From Leclercia sp. 29361 (GTDB lineage Bacteria > Pseudomonadota > Gammaproteobacteria > Enterobacterales > Enterobacteriaceae): DNA of 64,000 nt. Below are positions 43,866 to 52,970 of the stretch, piece after piece. A program made the translations under genes and the position numbers. Positions within the stretch are counted from its first letter, which is position 1. Each line of letters starts with the position of its first letter. Under the pieces are notes generated by a model. It had not been told where the DNA came from and searched no databases. It saw only the letters and a program-made list of their open reading frames with translations. The stretch is from assembly GCF_011290365.1 (NCBI RefSeq), contig NZ_CP049786.1, positions 2,170,001-2,234,000 of the forward strand, read 5' to 3'.

Positions 43866-45041
43866 ATGAGCCTGCAAAAAACCTGGGGTAACTTTCATCT
43901 GAGCGCACTGGGGGCGATGTTCGCCTCCGTGTTGCTCGTCGGGTGCGATGACAGCGTCGCGCAAAACGCTGCGCCACAAGCACCCGCTGTCAGTGCAGCT
44001 AACGTGGTCGTGAAATCCATCAGCCAGTGGGATAGCTTTAACGGCCGAATCGAAGCGGTGGAGAGTGTTCAGCTACGCCCGCGCGTTTCCGGCTACATTG
44101 ATAAAGTGAATTACACCGACGGCCAGGAGGTAAAAAAGGGCGAGGTGCTGTTCACTATCGATGACAGAACCTATCGCGCCGCACTGGAACAGGCGCAGGC
44201 CACGCTGGCGAGAGCCAAAACACAGGCCAACCTGGCGCGTAGTGAAGCGAACCGTACCGATAAATTAGTCAATACCAACGTGGTATCCCGCGAAGAGTGG
44301 GAGCAACGTCGTTCGGCTGCCACCCAGGCGCAGGCCGACATTCGCGCGGCACAGGCGGCGGTTGATGCCGCGCAACTTAACCTCGATTTCACCAAAGTCA
44401 CCGCGCCTATCGATGGCCGCGCCAGCCGCGCGTTGATTACCAGCGGTAATCTTGTCACCGCGGGTGACAGCGCCAGCGTCCTCACCACGCTGGTCTCGCA
44501 GAAGACGGTTTACGTCTACTTTGACGTGGATGAGTCGACCTACCTTCACTATCAAAATCTGGCCCGCAGCGGGCAGGGGGCGTCCAGCAATCACACGGCG
44601 CTACCGGTCGAGATTGGCCTGACGGGCGAGGAGGGATATCCCCATCAGGGCAAAGTGGATTTTCTGGATAATCAGCTAACGCCGAGTACCGGCACTATCC
44701 GCATGCGCGCGCTGCTGGATAACGCGCAGCGTCAGTTCACGCCGGGCCTTTTTGCCCGCGTACGCCTGCCGGGCAGCGCGGAATTCAAAGCCACGCTGAT
44801 CGACGATAAGGCGGTGCTGACCGATCAGGATCGCAAGTATGTTTACGTGGTTGATAAAGAGGGCAAAGCACAGCGTCGCGATATCACACCGGGACGTCTG
44901 GCAGACGGTCTACGCATCGTGCGGCAGGGGCTGAACCCAGGCGATAAAGTGATCGTCGAGGGTTTACAAAAAGTGTTTATGCCGGGTATGCCGGTTAACG
45001 CCAAAACCGTTGCCATGACCGCCACCAGCACCCTCAACTGA
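43866..45041 (+). CDS. oqxA: RND efflux periplasmic adaptor OqxA
   Basis: A 391-residue membrane-fusion lipoprotein (lipobox LVGC, Cys27) linking OqxB to an outer-membrane TolC-type channel. It has the usual lipoyl (VQLRPRVSGYIDKV), alpha-hairpin (residues about 100-165, rich in Ala/Gln) and barrel domains. OqxAB exports quinolones, olaquindox, chloramphenicol and nitrofurantoin in Klebsiella and Enterobacter. Full length and collinear. oqxB follows after 23 nt. Confidence 0.95.
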   Translation: MSLQKTWGNFHLSALGAMFASVLLVGCDDSVAQNAAPQAPAVSAANVVVKSISQWDSFNGRIEAVESVQLRPRVSGYIDKVNYTDGQEVKKGEVLFTIDDRTYRAALEQAQATLARAKTQANLARSEANRTDKLVNTNVVSREEWEQRRSAATQAQADIRAAQAAVDAAQLNLDFTKVTAPIDGRASRALITSGNLVTAGDSASVLTTLVSQKTVYVYFDVDESTYLHYQNLARSGQGASSNHTALPVEIGLTGEEGYPHQGKVDFLDNQLTPSTGTIRMRALLDNAQRQFTPGLFARVRLPGSAEFKATLIDDKAVLTDQDRKYVYVVDKEGKAQRRDITPGRLADGLRIVRQGLNPGDKVIVEGLQKVFMPGMPVNAKTVAMTATSTLN

Positions 45042-45064
45042 TCCCTTACCTGAGAATCCGACCC

Positions 45065-48000
45065 ATGGACTTTTCCCGCTTTTTTATCGACAGGCCGATT
45101 TTTGCCGCGGTGCTGTCGATTCTGATTTTTATCACAGGGTTAATCGCCATCCCGCTGCTGCCGGTGAGCGAATATCCTGACGTCGTGCCGCCAAGCGTGC
45201 AGGTGCGCGCGGAGTACCCGGGGGCCAACCCAAAAGTGATTGCTGAGGCCGTGGCGACGCCGCTGGAAGAGGCGATCAACGGCGTTGAGAACATGATGTA
45301 CATGAAGTCCGTCGCGGGCTCCGACGGCGTGCTGGTGACCACCGTCACCTTCCGTCCGGGAACCGATCCGGATCAGGCGCAGGTACAGGTGCAAAACCGC
45401 GTCGCGCAGGCCGAAGCGCGTCTGCCGGAAGACGTGCGGCGTTTGGGTATTACCACCCAGAAACAGTCCCCGACGCTGACGCTGGTGGTGCATCTGTTTT
45501 CGCCCAACGGTAAGTACGACTCCCTCTATATGCGTAACTACGCCACGCTGAAGGTGAAGGACGAGCTGGCACGCCTGCCCGGCGTCGGTCAGATCCAGAT
45601 TTTCGGCTCGGGTGAATACGCGATGCGCGTATGGCTGGATCCCAACAAGGTGGCGGCTCGCGGGCTGACCGCTTCGGATGTGGTCACGTCGATGCAGGAG
45701 CAGAACGTGCAGGTATCTGCCGGGCAGCTTGGCGCCGAGCCGCTGCCGAAAGAGAGCGATTTCCTGATCTCCATTAACGCCCAGGGCCGTCTGCATACCG
45801 AAGAAGAGTTTGGCAATATTGTCCTGAAAACGACGCAGGACGGTACGGTCGTGCGCCTGCGCGACGTGGCGCGTATCGAAATGGGGTCCGGCAGCTATGC
45901 GCTGCGTTCCCAGTTGAACAACAAAGACGCGGTCGGGATTGGTATCTTCCAGTCTCCAGGGGCGAACGCCATCGATCTGTCTAACGCGGTGCGCGCGAAA
46001 ATGGACGAACTGTCGACCCGTTTCCCGGAAGATATGAAGTGGGCGGCACCTTACGATCCGACCGTTTTCGTGCGCGACTCCATTCGTGCAGTGGTGCAAA
46101 CGCTGCTGGAAGCGGTGGTGCTGGTAGTGCTGGTGGTGATCCTGTTCCTGCAAACCTGGCGCGCGTCGATCATTCCGCTGATCGCGGTGCCGGTGTCGGT
46201 GGTGGGGACCTTCAGCATTCTCTATCTGCTGGGCTTCTCGCTGAATACCCTGAGTTTGTTCGGGCTGGTATTAGCCATTGGTATCGTGGTGGACGACGCC
46301 ATCGTGGTGGTGGAAAACGTCGAGCGAAACATTGAAGAGGGGCTTGCTCCGCTCGCGGCGGCGCATCAGGCGATGCGGGAGGTGTCCGGGCCGATTATCG
46401 CGATTGCGCTGGTGTTGTGCGCAGTGTTTGTGCCGATGGCGTTCCTCTCGGGCGTTACCGGGCAGTTCTACAAGCAGTTTGCGGTGACGATCGCGATTTC
46501 CACGGTCATCTCCGCCATTAACTCGCTGACGCTCTCTCCGGCGCTGGCGGCACTGCTGTTAAAACCGCACGGCGCGCCGAAAGATTTCCCGACCCGGCTT
46601 ATCGATCGTCTGTTCGGCTGGATTTTCCGTCCGTTTAACCGCTTTTTCCATCGTAGCTCGAACGGCTATCAGGGGCTGGTGGGCAAAACGCTCGGCCGAC
46701 GCGGGGCGGTGTTTGGGGTGTATCTGCTGCTGCTCTGTGCCGCAGGCGTCATGTTTAAAGCGGTTCCTGGCGGGTTTATTCCGACGCAGGACAAGCTGTA
46801 CCTGATTGGCGGCGTGAAGATGCCTGAAGGTTCATCGCTGGCGCGCACCGATGCGGTGATCCGCAAAATGAGCGAAATCGGGATGAATACCGAAGGCGTG
46901 GACTACGCGGTCGCGTTCCCGGGGCTGAACGCGCTGCAGTTCACCAATACGCCGAATACGGGGACGGTCTTCTTCGGCCTGAAGCCGTTCGACCAGCGTA
47001 AACATACTGCGGCGGAAATTAACGCGGAGATCAACGCGAAAATTGCGCAAATCCAGCAGGGCTTTGGCTTCTCCATCCTGCCGCCGCCGATTTTAGGGCT
47101 GGGTCAGGGGTCGGGGTATTCGCTGTACATTCAGGATCGCGGCGGTCTGGGCTATGGCGCGCTGCAAAATGCGGTAAACACCATGTCCGGTGCGATTATG
47201 CAGACGCCGGGAATGCACTTCCCGATCTCAACCTACCAGGCTAACGTTCCGCAGCTGGACGTGCAGGTTGACCGTGACAAGGCGAAAGCGCAGGGTGTGT
47301 CGCTGACCGATCTTTTCGGTACGCTGCAAACCTATCTGGGCTCGTCGTACGTGAATGACTTCAACCAGTTCGGGCGTACCTGGCGCGTGATGGCTCAGGC
47401 CGACGGGCAGTTCCGCGACAGCGTGGAAGACATTGCGAATCTGCGCACCCGCAATAGCCAGGGTGAGATGGTGCCGATTGGCAGTATGGTGAATATCACG
47501 ACCACCTACGGCCCGGACCCGGTGATTCGCTACAACGGTTACCCGGCGGCGGATCTGATTGGCGATGCCGACCCGCGCGTACTTTCGTCCTCGCAGGCGA
47601 TGGCGCAGCTGGACGGAATGTCGAAGCAGATCCTGCCGAACGGGATGAACATTGAATGGACGGACCTGAGCTTCCAGCAGGCGACGCAGGGCAATACGGC
47701 GCTGATCGTCTTCCCGGTCGCGGTGCTGCTGGCGTTCCTGGTGCTGGCGGCGCTGTATGAAAGCTGGACACTGCCGCTGGCGGTGATCCTCATCGTGCCG
47801 ATGACTCTGCTCTCTGCGCTGTTTGGCGTCTGGCTGACCGGTGGCGATAACAACGTGTTCGTGCAGGTGGGGCTGGTGGTGCTGATGGGGCTAGCGTGTA
47901 AAAACGCGATTCTTATCGTGGAGTTTGCCCGCGAGCTGGAAATTCAGGGCAAAGGTATTATGGAAGCCGCGCTGGAGGCGTGCCGCCTGCGTTTACGCCC

Positions 48001-48220
48001 GATTGTGATGACCTCCATCGCCTTTATTGCCGGGACCATTCCGCTGATCCTAGGCCATGGCGCGGGCGCAGAAGTGCGCGGCGTTACCGGGATCACGGTC
48101 TTCTCCGGGATGCTGGGGGTGACGCTGTTTGGTCTGTTCCTGACGCCGGTGTTCTACGTGACGCTGCGTAAGTTTGTGACGCGCGGCAAAAAAGCGGAAA
48201 GGGATGTTCTGCCCGCGTAG
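45065..48220 (+). CDS. oqxB: RND multidrug efflux transporter OqxB
   Basis: A 1051-residue proton-driven RND pump of the inner membrane (Klebsiella OqxB is about 1050). Twelve helices flank two large periplasmic porter loops; the TM4 motif GIVVDDAIVVVENVERN has the two proton-relay Asp, and the TM10 region GLACKNAILIVEFARELE contributes Lys. The first residues MDFSRFFIDRPIFAAVLSIL are typical. Intact, so the pump should be functional. Ends just before a bidirectional terminator shared with oqxR. Confidence 0.96.
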   Translation: MDFSRFFIDRPIFAAVLSILIFITGLIAIPLLPVSEYPDVVPPSVQVRAEYPGANPKVIAEAVATPLEEAINGVENMMYMKSVAGSDGVLVTTVTFRPGTDPDQAQVQVQNRVAQAEARLPEDVRRLGITTQKQSPTLTLVVHLFSPNGKYDSLYMRNYATLKVKDELARLPGVGQIQIFGSGEYAMRVWLDPNKVAARGLTASDVVTSMQEQNVQVSAGQLGAEPLPKESDFLISINAQGRLHTEEEFGNIVLKTTQDGTVVRLRDVARIEMGSGSYALRSQLNNKDAVGIGIFQSPGANAIDLSNAVRAKMDELSTRFPEDMKWAAPYDPTVFVRDSIRAVVQTLLEAVVLVVLVVILFLQTWRASIIPLIAVPVSVVGTFSILYLLGFSLNTLSLFGLVLAIGIVVDDAIVVVENVERNIEEGLAPLAAAHQAMREVSGPIIAIALVLCAVFVPMAFLSGVTGQFYKQFAVTIAISTVISAINSLTLSPALAALLLKPHGAPKDFPTRLIDRLFGWIFRPFNRFFHRSSNGYQGLVGKTLGRRGAVFGVYLLLLCAAGVMFKAVPGGFIPTQDKLYLIGGVKMPEGSSLARTDAVIRKMSEIGMNTEGVDYAVAFPGLNALQFTNTPNTGTVFFGLKPFDQRKHTAAEINAEINAKIAQIQQGFGFSILPPPILGLGQGSGYSLYIQDRGGLGYGALQNAVNTMSGAIMQTPGMHFPISTYQANVPQLDVQVDRDKAKAQGVSLTDLFGTLQTYLGSSYVNDFNQFGRTWRVMAQADGQFRDSVEDIANLRTRNSQGEMVPIGSMVNITTTYGPDPVIRYNGYPAADLIGDADPRVLSSSQAMAQLDGMSKQILPNGMNIEWTDLSFQQATQGNTALIVFPVAVLLAFLVLAALYESWTLPLAVILIVPMTLLSALFGVWLTGGDNNVFVQVGLVVLMGLACKNAILIVEFARELEIQGKGIMEAALEACRLRLRPIVMTSIAFIAGTIPLILGHGAGAEVRGVTGITVFSGMLGVTLFGLFLTPVFYVTLRKFVTRGKKAERDVLPA

Positions 48221-48235
48221 GGATGTTGCAGATAA

Positions 48236-48270
48236 TAAAAAACCGCCTTCATAGCAAGGCGGTTTTTTTT
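48236..48270. terminator. Bidirectional terminator between oqxB and oqxR
   Basis: AAAAAACCGCCTT and AAGGCGGTTTTTTTT form a stem of about 13 bp around CATAGC. T runs on both strands serve both convergent genes. Confidence 0.92.
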
Positions 48271-48284
48271 GCATTTAAAGAAAG

Positions 48285-48764
48285 TTAAAGGGCTTCTTTA
48301 TACTTGGCGATAAGTTCAGGCACCGGATCGCAGCCGCTGGTATCGGCTTTTTTCACTTCTTCCAGCGCGCTTGCCACGGTGTGGCGCGCCAGTACCTGTA
48401 ACGAAGCCTGCTCCGCTTCTTCGGAGATAGACTTGAAGTACCAGCAGGCGTTAGCGCTGACTACGCAGCGGGCCGGTACGTCAGGACGTGATGCCCACAG
48501 CTTTTTATCTTCGATGACGGAGAGGTAGATATCGCGCAGGGTGATCTCTTCCGCCGGGCGTCCAAGATGAATAGAGCCGTTACGGCCAAGCGTGGAGACG
48601 ATAATACCGTCACGCGTGAGAGGAACCATCAGTTTGCGGATGAAGCTCGGGTTTGCTTCCAGACCGTAGGCCAGAATCGCACTCGTCGAACGTTCACCCA
48701 ATTGCTCCGCCATTGCTACGCTGAGAACCATCTGCAAAGCTGTCGGGAAGCGATAATCTAACAT
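48285..48764 (-). CDS. oqxR: Rrf2-family repressor OqxR
   Basis: A 159-residue winged-helix regulator of the Rrf2 family, from MLDYRFPTALQMVLSVAMAE. HTH residues about 28-50 (SAILAYGLEANPSFIRKLM) are followed by STLGRNGSIHLGRP (the wing) and a Cys-containing segment (DVPARCVVSANACW) that could bind a metal cluster or sense redox state. OqxR represses oqxAB and rarA in Klebsiella; loss-of-function mutations raise resistance. The start at 48764 is chosen because upstream codons have no family similarity. Convergent with oqxB. Confidence 0.94.
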   Translation of the reverse strand: MLDYRFPTALQMVLSVAMAEQLGERSTSAILAYGLEANPSFIRKLMVPLTRDGIIVSTLGRNGSIHLGRPAEEITLRDIYLSVIEDKKLWASRPDVPARCVVSANACWYFKSISEEAEQASLQVLARHTVASALEEVKKADTSGCDPVPELIAKYKEAL

Positions 48765-48901
48765 TTTTGTATCCTGGGTTGCGGTGAATCTTGTTCTTTT
48801 TGGCGCCGCAGAGGTGAATAAGCAATAAACAACAATATAACAAATACGGTAATTATTTTGAAGCAATCTGCGGCATTTGCGATCGAACCCCCTGTTCCTG
48901 T

Positions 48902-50290
48902 TTAGCTAAACGTGCGGTTCGGGAAGTCAACCGTCACCATCAGGCCACCTTCTGCGGAAGTGCTCAGGTTTACACAGCTGTTGTGCTGCTGCGCCACCGC
49001 TTTAACGATGGCAAGCCCCAGTCCACTCCCGCTTTGCAGTTGATTGGGATCGCGGAAAAATCGGTCGAACACGCGCTCGCGTAATTCAACCGGAATGCCG
49101 GGCCCTGCATCGGAAACGTGTAGCTGAGTGGATTTCTCTAATGAACGAACATCCACCTGAATCCGCCCACCCTCAGGGCTGTACTTCACGGCATTTTCAA
49201 TCAAATTGTCGATCAGCGACATCAGACATTCCCGGATACCTGAGACCCAAACTTCATCTTCAGCGAAGAACTCCAGCTCAACCCTGCGCTCAGAGGCTAA
49301 CGGTTCCAGCGCAGCCATTCGATCCTGGATGAGGGACATCAGCGGTACGGGCTCCATAACTGTGTCAATGCGTGCTTCACTGTGCATCATCAGCAGCAAC
49401 TGATTGACGAGACGCGCAGCACGGCTATTGCTGCGAACAATCCCTGCAAGCAATTCCTGTTGGCTCTGGCTGAGTACATACGATTGCAACGCTTCCACGT
49501 TGATTCGCATCGCCGCCAGCGGCGTTCGCAGTTCGTGAGCCGCATCGGCAATGAAAACCCGCTCCCTTTCCGCGCTTTCTCGCACCCTGGCGAGAAAGTC
49601 GTTAATTGCATCCACCATCTGGCGAAGCTCCCTGTGTTTTGGTACAGCTTCTAAGGGGGAGAGATCGTCTGGCGTGCGCAATGAAATTTCATTGACCACC
49701 TTGTTCCAGGGGCGCATGGCAATGCGAATTGACAGCCACGCGGGGAACAGAAGAAAAGGGAAACAGACCAGCAGCGGCAGGATGTAATAGCCGCGCGAGT
49801 TCAGGTAGATAAAGAAGTTCCAGCCGCTGGCAGGGGTGAACAGGGTGACTTCCACGTCGGCGTGAGCGGATTTAAGGGTGCGGCTGGTCCAGGCTCGACC
49901 TTCACTCTGAACATGCTGCATTTCTCCGGGACGGGTGTTGGTTACCCCCACAGGTGCGCCCGCAGATGAAAAAATAACGGCACCGTTCTTGCGAACGATG
50001 AGGTTAATCGATAGTGCGGGATCTTCACCGCCGCCATAGCTTTCGCGTAACGCCTTGCTGAAGGCTTCCAGGACTTCGGTTCGCGCCTGCGGGCGCTCGT
50101 CCATTCGCTCAACCAGGGTAAAAAGCGTTTCGTAAGTCTTACTGCCCGTGAGTATGGGAGGGCTGCGCAGGTCCTCCCAGAGAATGAAGGTTAAAAAAAG
50201 ACTCCACAGCAGGGTAAGCAGCAGCATCTGGGCGATGATAATTCGGCGTACCAGCGTTGGGCGCCTCAGGTGATACCACGCGTTTCGCAT
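48902..50290 (-). CDS. Two-component sensor histidine kinase
   Basis: A 462-residue membrane kinase: TM1 (residues about 17-38), periplasmic sensor (about 42-165), TM2 (about 168-190), HAMP linker, dimerisation domain with the phosphoacceptor His252 in ADAAHELRTPLAA, and ATPase domain with the N box NLIENAVKYSPEGG, DAGPGIP and GSGLGLAIVKAV. It resembles the QseC/PmrB/TctE branch. The signal is unknown. Its start overlaps the regulator's stop by one base, so both come from one transcript. The mipA gene lies divergently beyond the regulator gene. Confidence 0.93.
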   Translation of the reverse strand: MRNAWYHLRRPTLVRRIIIAQMLLLTLLWSLFLTFILWEDLRSPPILTGSKTYETLFTLVERMDERPQARTEVLEAFSKALRESYGGGEDPALSINLIVRKNGAVIFSSAGAPVGVTNTRPGEMQHVQSEGRAWTSRTLKSAHADVEVTLFTPASGWNFFIYLNSRGYYILPLLVCFPFLLFPAWLSIRIAMRPWNKVVNEISLRTPDDLSPLEAVPKHRELRQMVDAINDFLARVRESAERERVFIADAAHELRTPLAAMRINVEALQSYVLSQSQQELLAGIVRSNSRAARLVNQLLLMMHSEARIDTVMEPVPLMSLIQDRMAALEPLASERRVELEFFAEDEVWVSGIRECLMSLIDNLIENAVKYSPEGGRIQVDVRSLEKSTQLHVSDAGPGIPVELRERVFDRFFRDPNQLQSGSGLGLAIVKAVAQQHNSCVNLSTSAEGGLMVTVDFPNRTFS

Positions 50291-50967
50291 TAAGTCGTTA
50301 CCTTCTGAACAGCAACGGTATCAATAACATACCCGACGCCACGCACCGTTCGCACGTAACCGTCGCCGATCTTTCGCCGCAAATTCCCCATATGCACGTC
50401 GAGCGCATTACTGAGGTTCTCTTTGTTGCCGAATATCCGTTCTTCCAGAAACCGTCGCGTTATCACGCGGTCAGCACGCAGCATCAACGTTTCAAGCAGC
50501 GCGTATTCACTGGCCGTCAGTTCGACGTGACGCGCGTTTACCGTCACGCGACGCGTCGGCATATGAAGGAATAAGCCTCGAATTTCTATCGTCTCATTCT
50601 CGAAACCGTAACTGCGCCGCGCAAGGGCTCTTACCCGCGCCAGCAGTTCGGCGAGAACAAAAGGTTTAACGAGATAGTCGTCTGCACCTGCATCCAGCCC
50701 GCACAGGCGATCCTGCAGCGTGCCTCGCGCCGTCAGGATGATGACGGGGATCCCCTTAAGCTGCTGGCGTAAGCGCGTCATGAGGCTCATGCCGTCGCCG
50801 TCGGGCAGCCCCAGGTCGAGCAAAATAAGTTCTGGCACGCAGACGTCAAGCTGATGCAGTGCATCTTCTTTACGGCGAACCCATATGACGTCAAATCCTT
50901 GATCGGCAAGGGCGATACGTACGCCATTACCCAAATCCAGGTCGTCTTCGATTAGTAGAATTTTCAC
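50290..50967 (-). CDS. OmpR-family response regulator
   Basis: A 225-residue regulator: receiver domain with IEDD at the start, phosphoacceptor Asp51 in LILLDLGLPDG, Thr in ILTARG and Lys in DYLVKPF; then an OmpR winged helix (residues about 125-220, HVELTASEYALLETLMLR, VDVHMGNLRRKI-like segment, VRGVGYVI). Paired with the overlapping histidine kinase gene. It is divergent from mipA across 202 nt, making mipA a plausible target. Not assignable to a named system with confidence. Confidence 0.94.
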   Translation of the reverse strand: MKILLIEDDLDLGNGVRIALADQGFDVIWVRRKEDALHQLDVCVPELILLDLGLPDGDGMSLMTRLRQQLKGIPVIILTARGTLQDRLCGLDAGADDYLVKPFVLAELLARVRALARRSYGFENETIEIRGLFLHMPTRRVTVNARHVELTASEYALLETLMLRADRVITRRFLEERIFGNKENLSNALDVHMGNLRRKIGDGYVRTVRGVGYVIDTVAVQKVTT

Positions 50968-51169
50968 ACTGGTAACTGTATCAACCGTGAATGAAGAACA
51001 TCTTAAGAAAAAACGGTATCAGGAAATCTATCCGGTTTACAGCACCCGCGCGCGCTTCAGTCTTTCTTCATTTTCGGCTCATAAGAACCTTAGGGTCAGT
51101 ATTCAAAATGGGCGTTCTGGCGTTTAACCGCTTGCATCGTCACCATTTGAATCCAGAAGGACTTCTTTA

Positions 51170-52006
51170 ATGAGAAACATCGAACTGCGTCATACGTCCC
51201 CACACTTGCTCTCGGGCCGCAGCCTGAAAAACATCGTGCCGGGCGTCGTTCTGGCGTTACTGGCCACGCCTGTACTGGCGGCAGAACAGAGCCAGGGTAA
51301 CGTCTTAACACTGGGCGGAGGCGTGGATGTCGCGCCACGCTACTCGGGTTCGGATAAAAGCCGCGTCAGTGCGGCGCAGGTGGTGGATTACGCCATGGCA
51401 AACGGCTTCTTTATCGGCACCACGCGAGGTGTTGGTTACGGCAACAACATCGGCAACCTGGATTACAGCGCCGCAGTGAGCTATCGAACAGGCCGTAAAG
51501 ATAAAGACGTGAGCAGTGATTCGATCAGCTCCGGCAGCGATTACCTTCGGGGTATGGGCGACATCAAAGGCTCGGCCATCGTTGTGCCTGGGCTGGGGTA
51601 TAAGGTGACCGACTGGCTTCATCTGCAGCTGCAGGCTGAGGTTCCGGTTTCTGAGAGAGACAACGGGGAGGCGGTGCATTTCGGTATCATCAGCCCGCTC
51701 TATACCTCACCAAAAAATGAGGTGACGCTGGCGCTGACAGGTAGTTGGGGATCCGACAAGTATATGCAGACGTACTATGGTGTCAGTTCCGCCCAGTCGA
51801 GCGCATCGGGATTTGCCCGACATGACGCCGGAGCCGGTATTTATGCCTGGTCGATGAATCTGGACTGGACCCACAGGCTCACCTCGCGCTGGAGCGTGCT
51901 TGCCTCAGCGGGTGCAACGCAGTTGACGGGGGATGCGGGTGATAGTCCCATTGTTCAACGCAAAACGTCGCCCACGGGGAGTTTGAAGGTGACGTACAGT
52001 TTTTGA
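51170..52006 (+). CDS. mipA: MipA/OmpV family outer-membrane protein
   Basis: A 278-residue outer-membrane beta-barrel of the MipA/OmpV family. A signal-peptide region (SLKNIVPGVVLALLATPVLA) follows a polar N-terminal extension of about 22 residues; the mature part starts AEQSQGNVLTLGGGVDVAPRYSGSD, the family's characteristic start, and ends KTSPTGSLKVTYSF with terminal Phe. E. coli MipA scaffolds MltA with PBP1B; paralogues act as porins or in polymyxin-related stress. The divergent two-component genes suggest signal-dependent expression. Confidence 0.9.
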   Translation: MRNIELRHTSPHLLSGRSLKNIVPGVVLALLATPVLAAEQSQGNVLTLGGGVDVAPRYSGSDKSRVSAAQVVDYAMANGFFIGTTRGVGYGNNIGNLDYSAAVSYRTGRKDKDVSSDSISSGSDYLRGMGDIKGSAIVVPGLGYKVTDWLHLQLQAEVPVSERDNGEAVHFGIISPLYTSPKNEVTLALTGSWGSDKYMQTYYGVSSAQSSASGFARHDAGAGIYAWSMNLDWTHRLTSRWSVLASAGATQLTGDAGDSPIVQRKTSPTGSLKVTYSF

Positions 52007-52188
52007 GGGTTGGTTTGTTAAGGATATGAGCGCGCAATAGCGATGAATTCGAGCCGCCCCGGGAAGTGGCGGACGGGCGAGGAGTGGGCGTAGGTCCGCT
52101 CTGAGCGAACAGTGGACATTGAGCAATCCTTTCCTATGCCGACGTTTTATGTTTTCCTTTACTTAGGAAACGGAACAAGGAAATCACC

Positions 52189-52470
52189 GTGAAAATCTAT
52201 TGGACCCTAAAAAGTATTACCGAACTAAAAGACTTATCTTTTCGGGAGCGCGGAAGACGGTGGCGGAGCGCGTATAAATCGGCCTTCAGGCACTGGCAGA
52301 CCTGGTGCGGTCTCGCCATCTGCGGGGCCTTCAGCGGCGCTGGAGCGCATTTTGGCGGCATGGTCGGCACCGTAATATTTGCCGGGCTGGGCGGCTTTAT
52401 TTACGGCCAGATCGTGACACTCGTTGTCCTGAAATATTATCGGCACCGGCTGAAGGGTGAAGCCAATTGA
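52189..52470 (+). CDS. Small membrane protein, hypothetical
   Basis: A 93-residue protein with a basic N-terminal third (RERGRRWRSAYKSAFRHW) and two hydrophobic helices (residues about 38-55 and 58-82), rich in Gly. I recognise no named family. The start is a plausible ATG with weak ribosome-site sequence. It stands alone between mipA and the guanidine operon. Confidence 0.6.
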   Translation: MKIYWTLKSITELKDLSFRERGRRWRSAYKSAFRHWQTWCGLAICGAFSGAGAHFGGMVGTVIFAGLGGFIYGQIVTLVVLKYYRHRLKGEAN

Positions 52471-52664
52471 TTTGCCTGGAAGGCTTCCAGACTCAGCCCT
52501 CATTGCGCAAACCGCATACCCTGTGAACTGCTCACGGTTAATAAAAAACGATGCTAATAACGCCCGCTATTGGCACAAAGCGGACCCTCTGTTTCGGGCA
52601 TTAAGTTCATCAACTTTGCCCAAATACGTGATTAACCAACTCCCATCTAACCAGCCTTTCCTGA

Positions 52665-52680
52665 GCACCACCACAGTGCA
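52665..52680. promoter_or_regulatory. Possible NtrC binding site
   Basis: GCACCACCACAGTGCA matches the NtrC consensus GCACC-N5-GGTGC with one mismatch. It is about 85-100 nt upstream of the sigma-54 promoter elements, a normal enhancer distance. I see only one good copy. Confidence 0.5.
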
Positions 52681-52763
52681 CCCACCCCGCACCGCCTCCC
52701 CAAAACAGTGAGACCCAATCCGCAAATTTCCCTAAACCACTAATAAACATCACAAAAAATTCC

Positions 52764-52779
52764 TGGCACACCCTTTGCA
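52764..52779 (+). promoter_or_regulatory. Sigma-54 (RpoN) promoter of the guanidine operon
   Basis: TGGCACACCCTTTGCA has the invariant GG at -24 and GC at -12 separated by exactly 10 nt, a full match to TGGCAC-N5-TTGCA. Transcription should start near 52790, just ahead of the riboswitch. This indicates nitrogen-limitation control through an enhancer-binding protein such as NtrC. Confidence 0.85.
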
Positions 52780-52817
52780 ACCACCAATCACGAAGGGCAG
52801 CACCACACAACATGACA

Positions 52818-52920
52818 ATAGCTGGCTAGGGTTCCGGTTCACTTTGGTGAATGGCTGGTCCAAGAGCTGGCGACCTCTGAGAGGTTACACGGCGGGACAA
52901 AAGCCCGGGAGACAGCAGCA
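52818..52920 (+). ncRNA. Guanidine-I (ykkC) riboswitch
   Basis: The conserved landmarks of the ykkC class appear in order: GCTAGGGTTCCG (52824-52835), GGTCCAAGAG, ACACGGCGGGACAAAAGCCC and GGGAGA, closed by a GCTG/CAGC P1 stem. The class binds guanidinium. A weaker hairpin (52916-52938) with a following CCCCCTTATTTT shares the 3' side of P1 and could be the expression platform, formed when guanidine is absent. It lies 50 nt before the first importer gene. Confidence 0.93.
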
Positions 52921-52970
52921 CCAGACGGTGTCGCGCTGCCCCCTTATTTTGTGCCACTCAGAGGTCAAGC

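Noticed and set aside
52457..52711. 84-codon frame between the small membrane protein and the sigma-54 promoter
   Set aside because: No ribosome site, no recognisable composition, and it overlaps both the previous gene end and the NtrC-like site, so it is probably non-coding.
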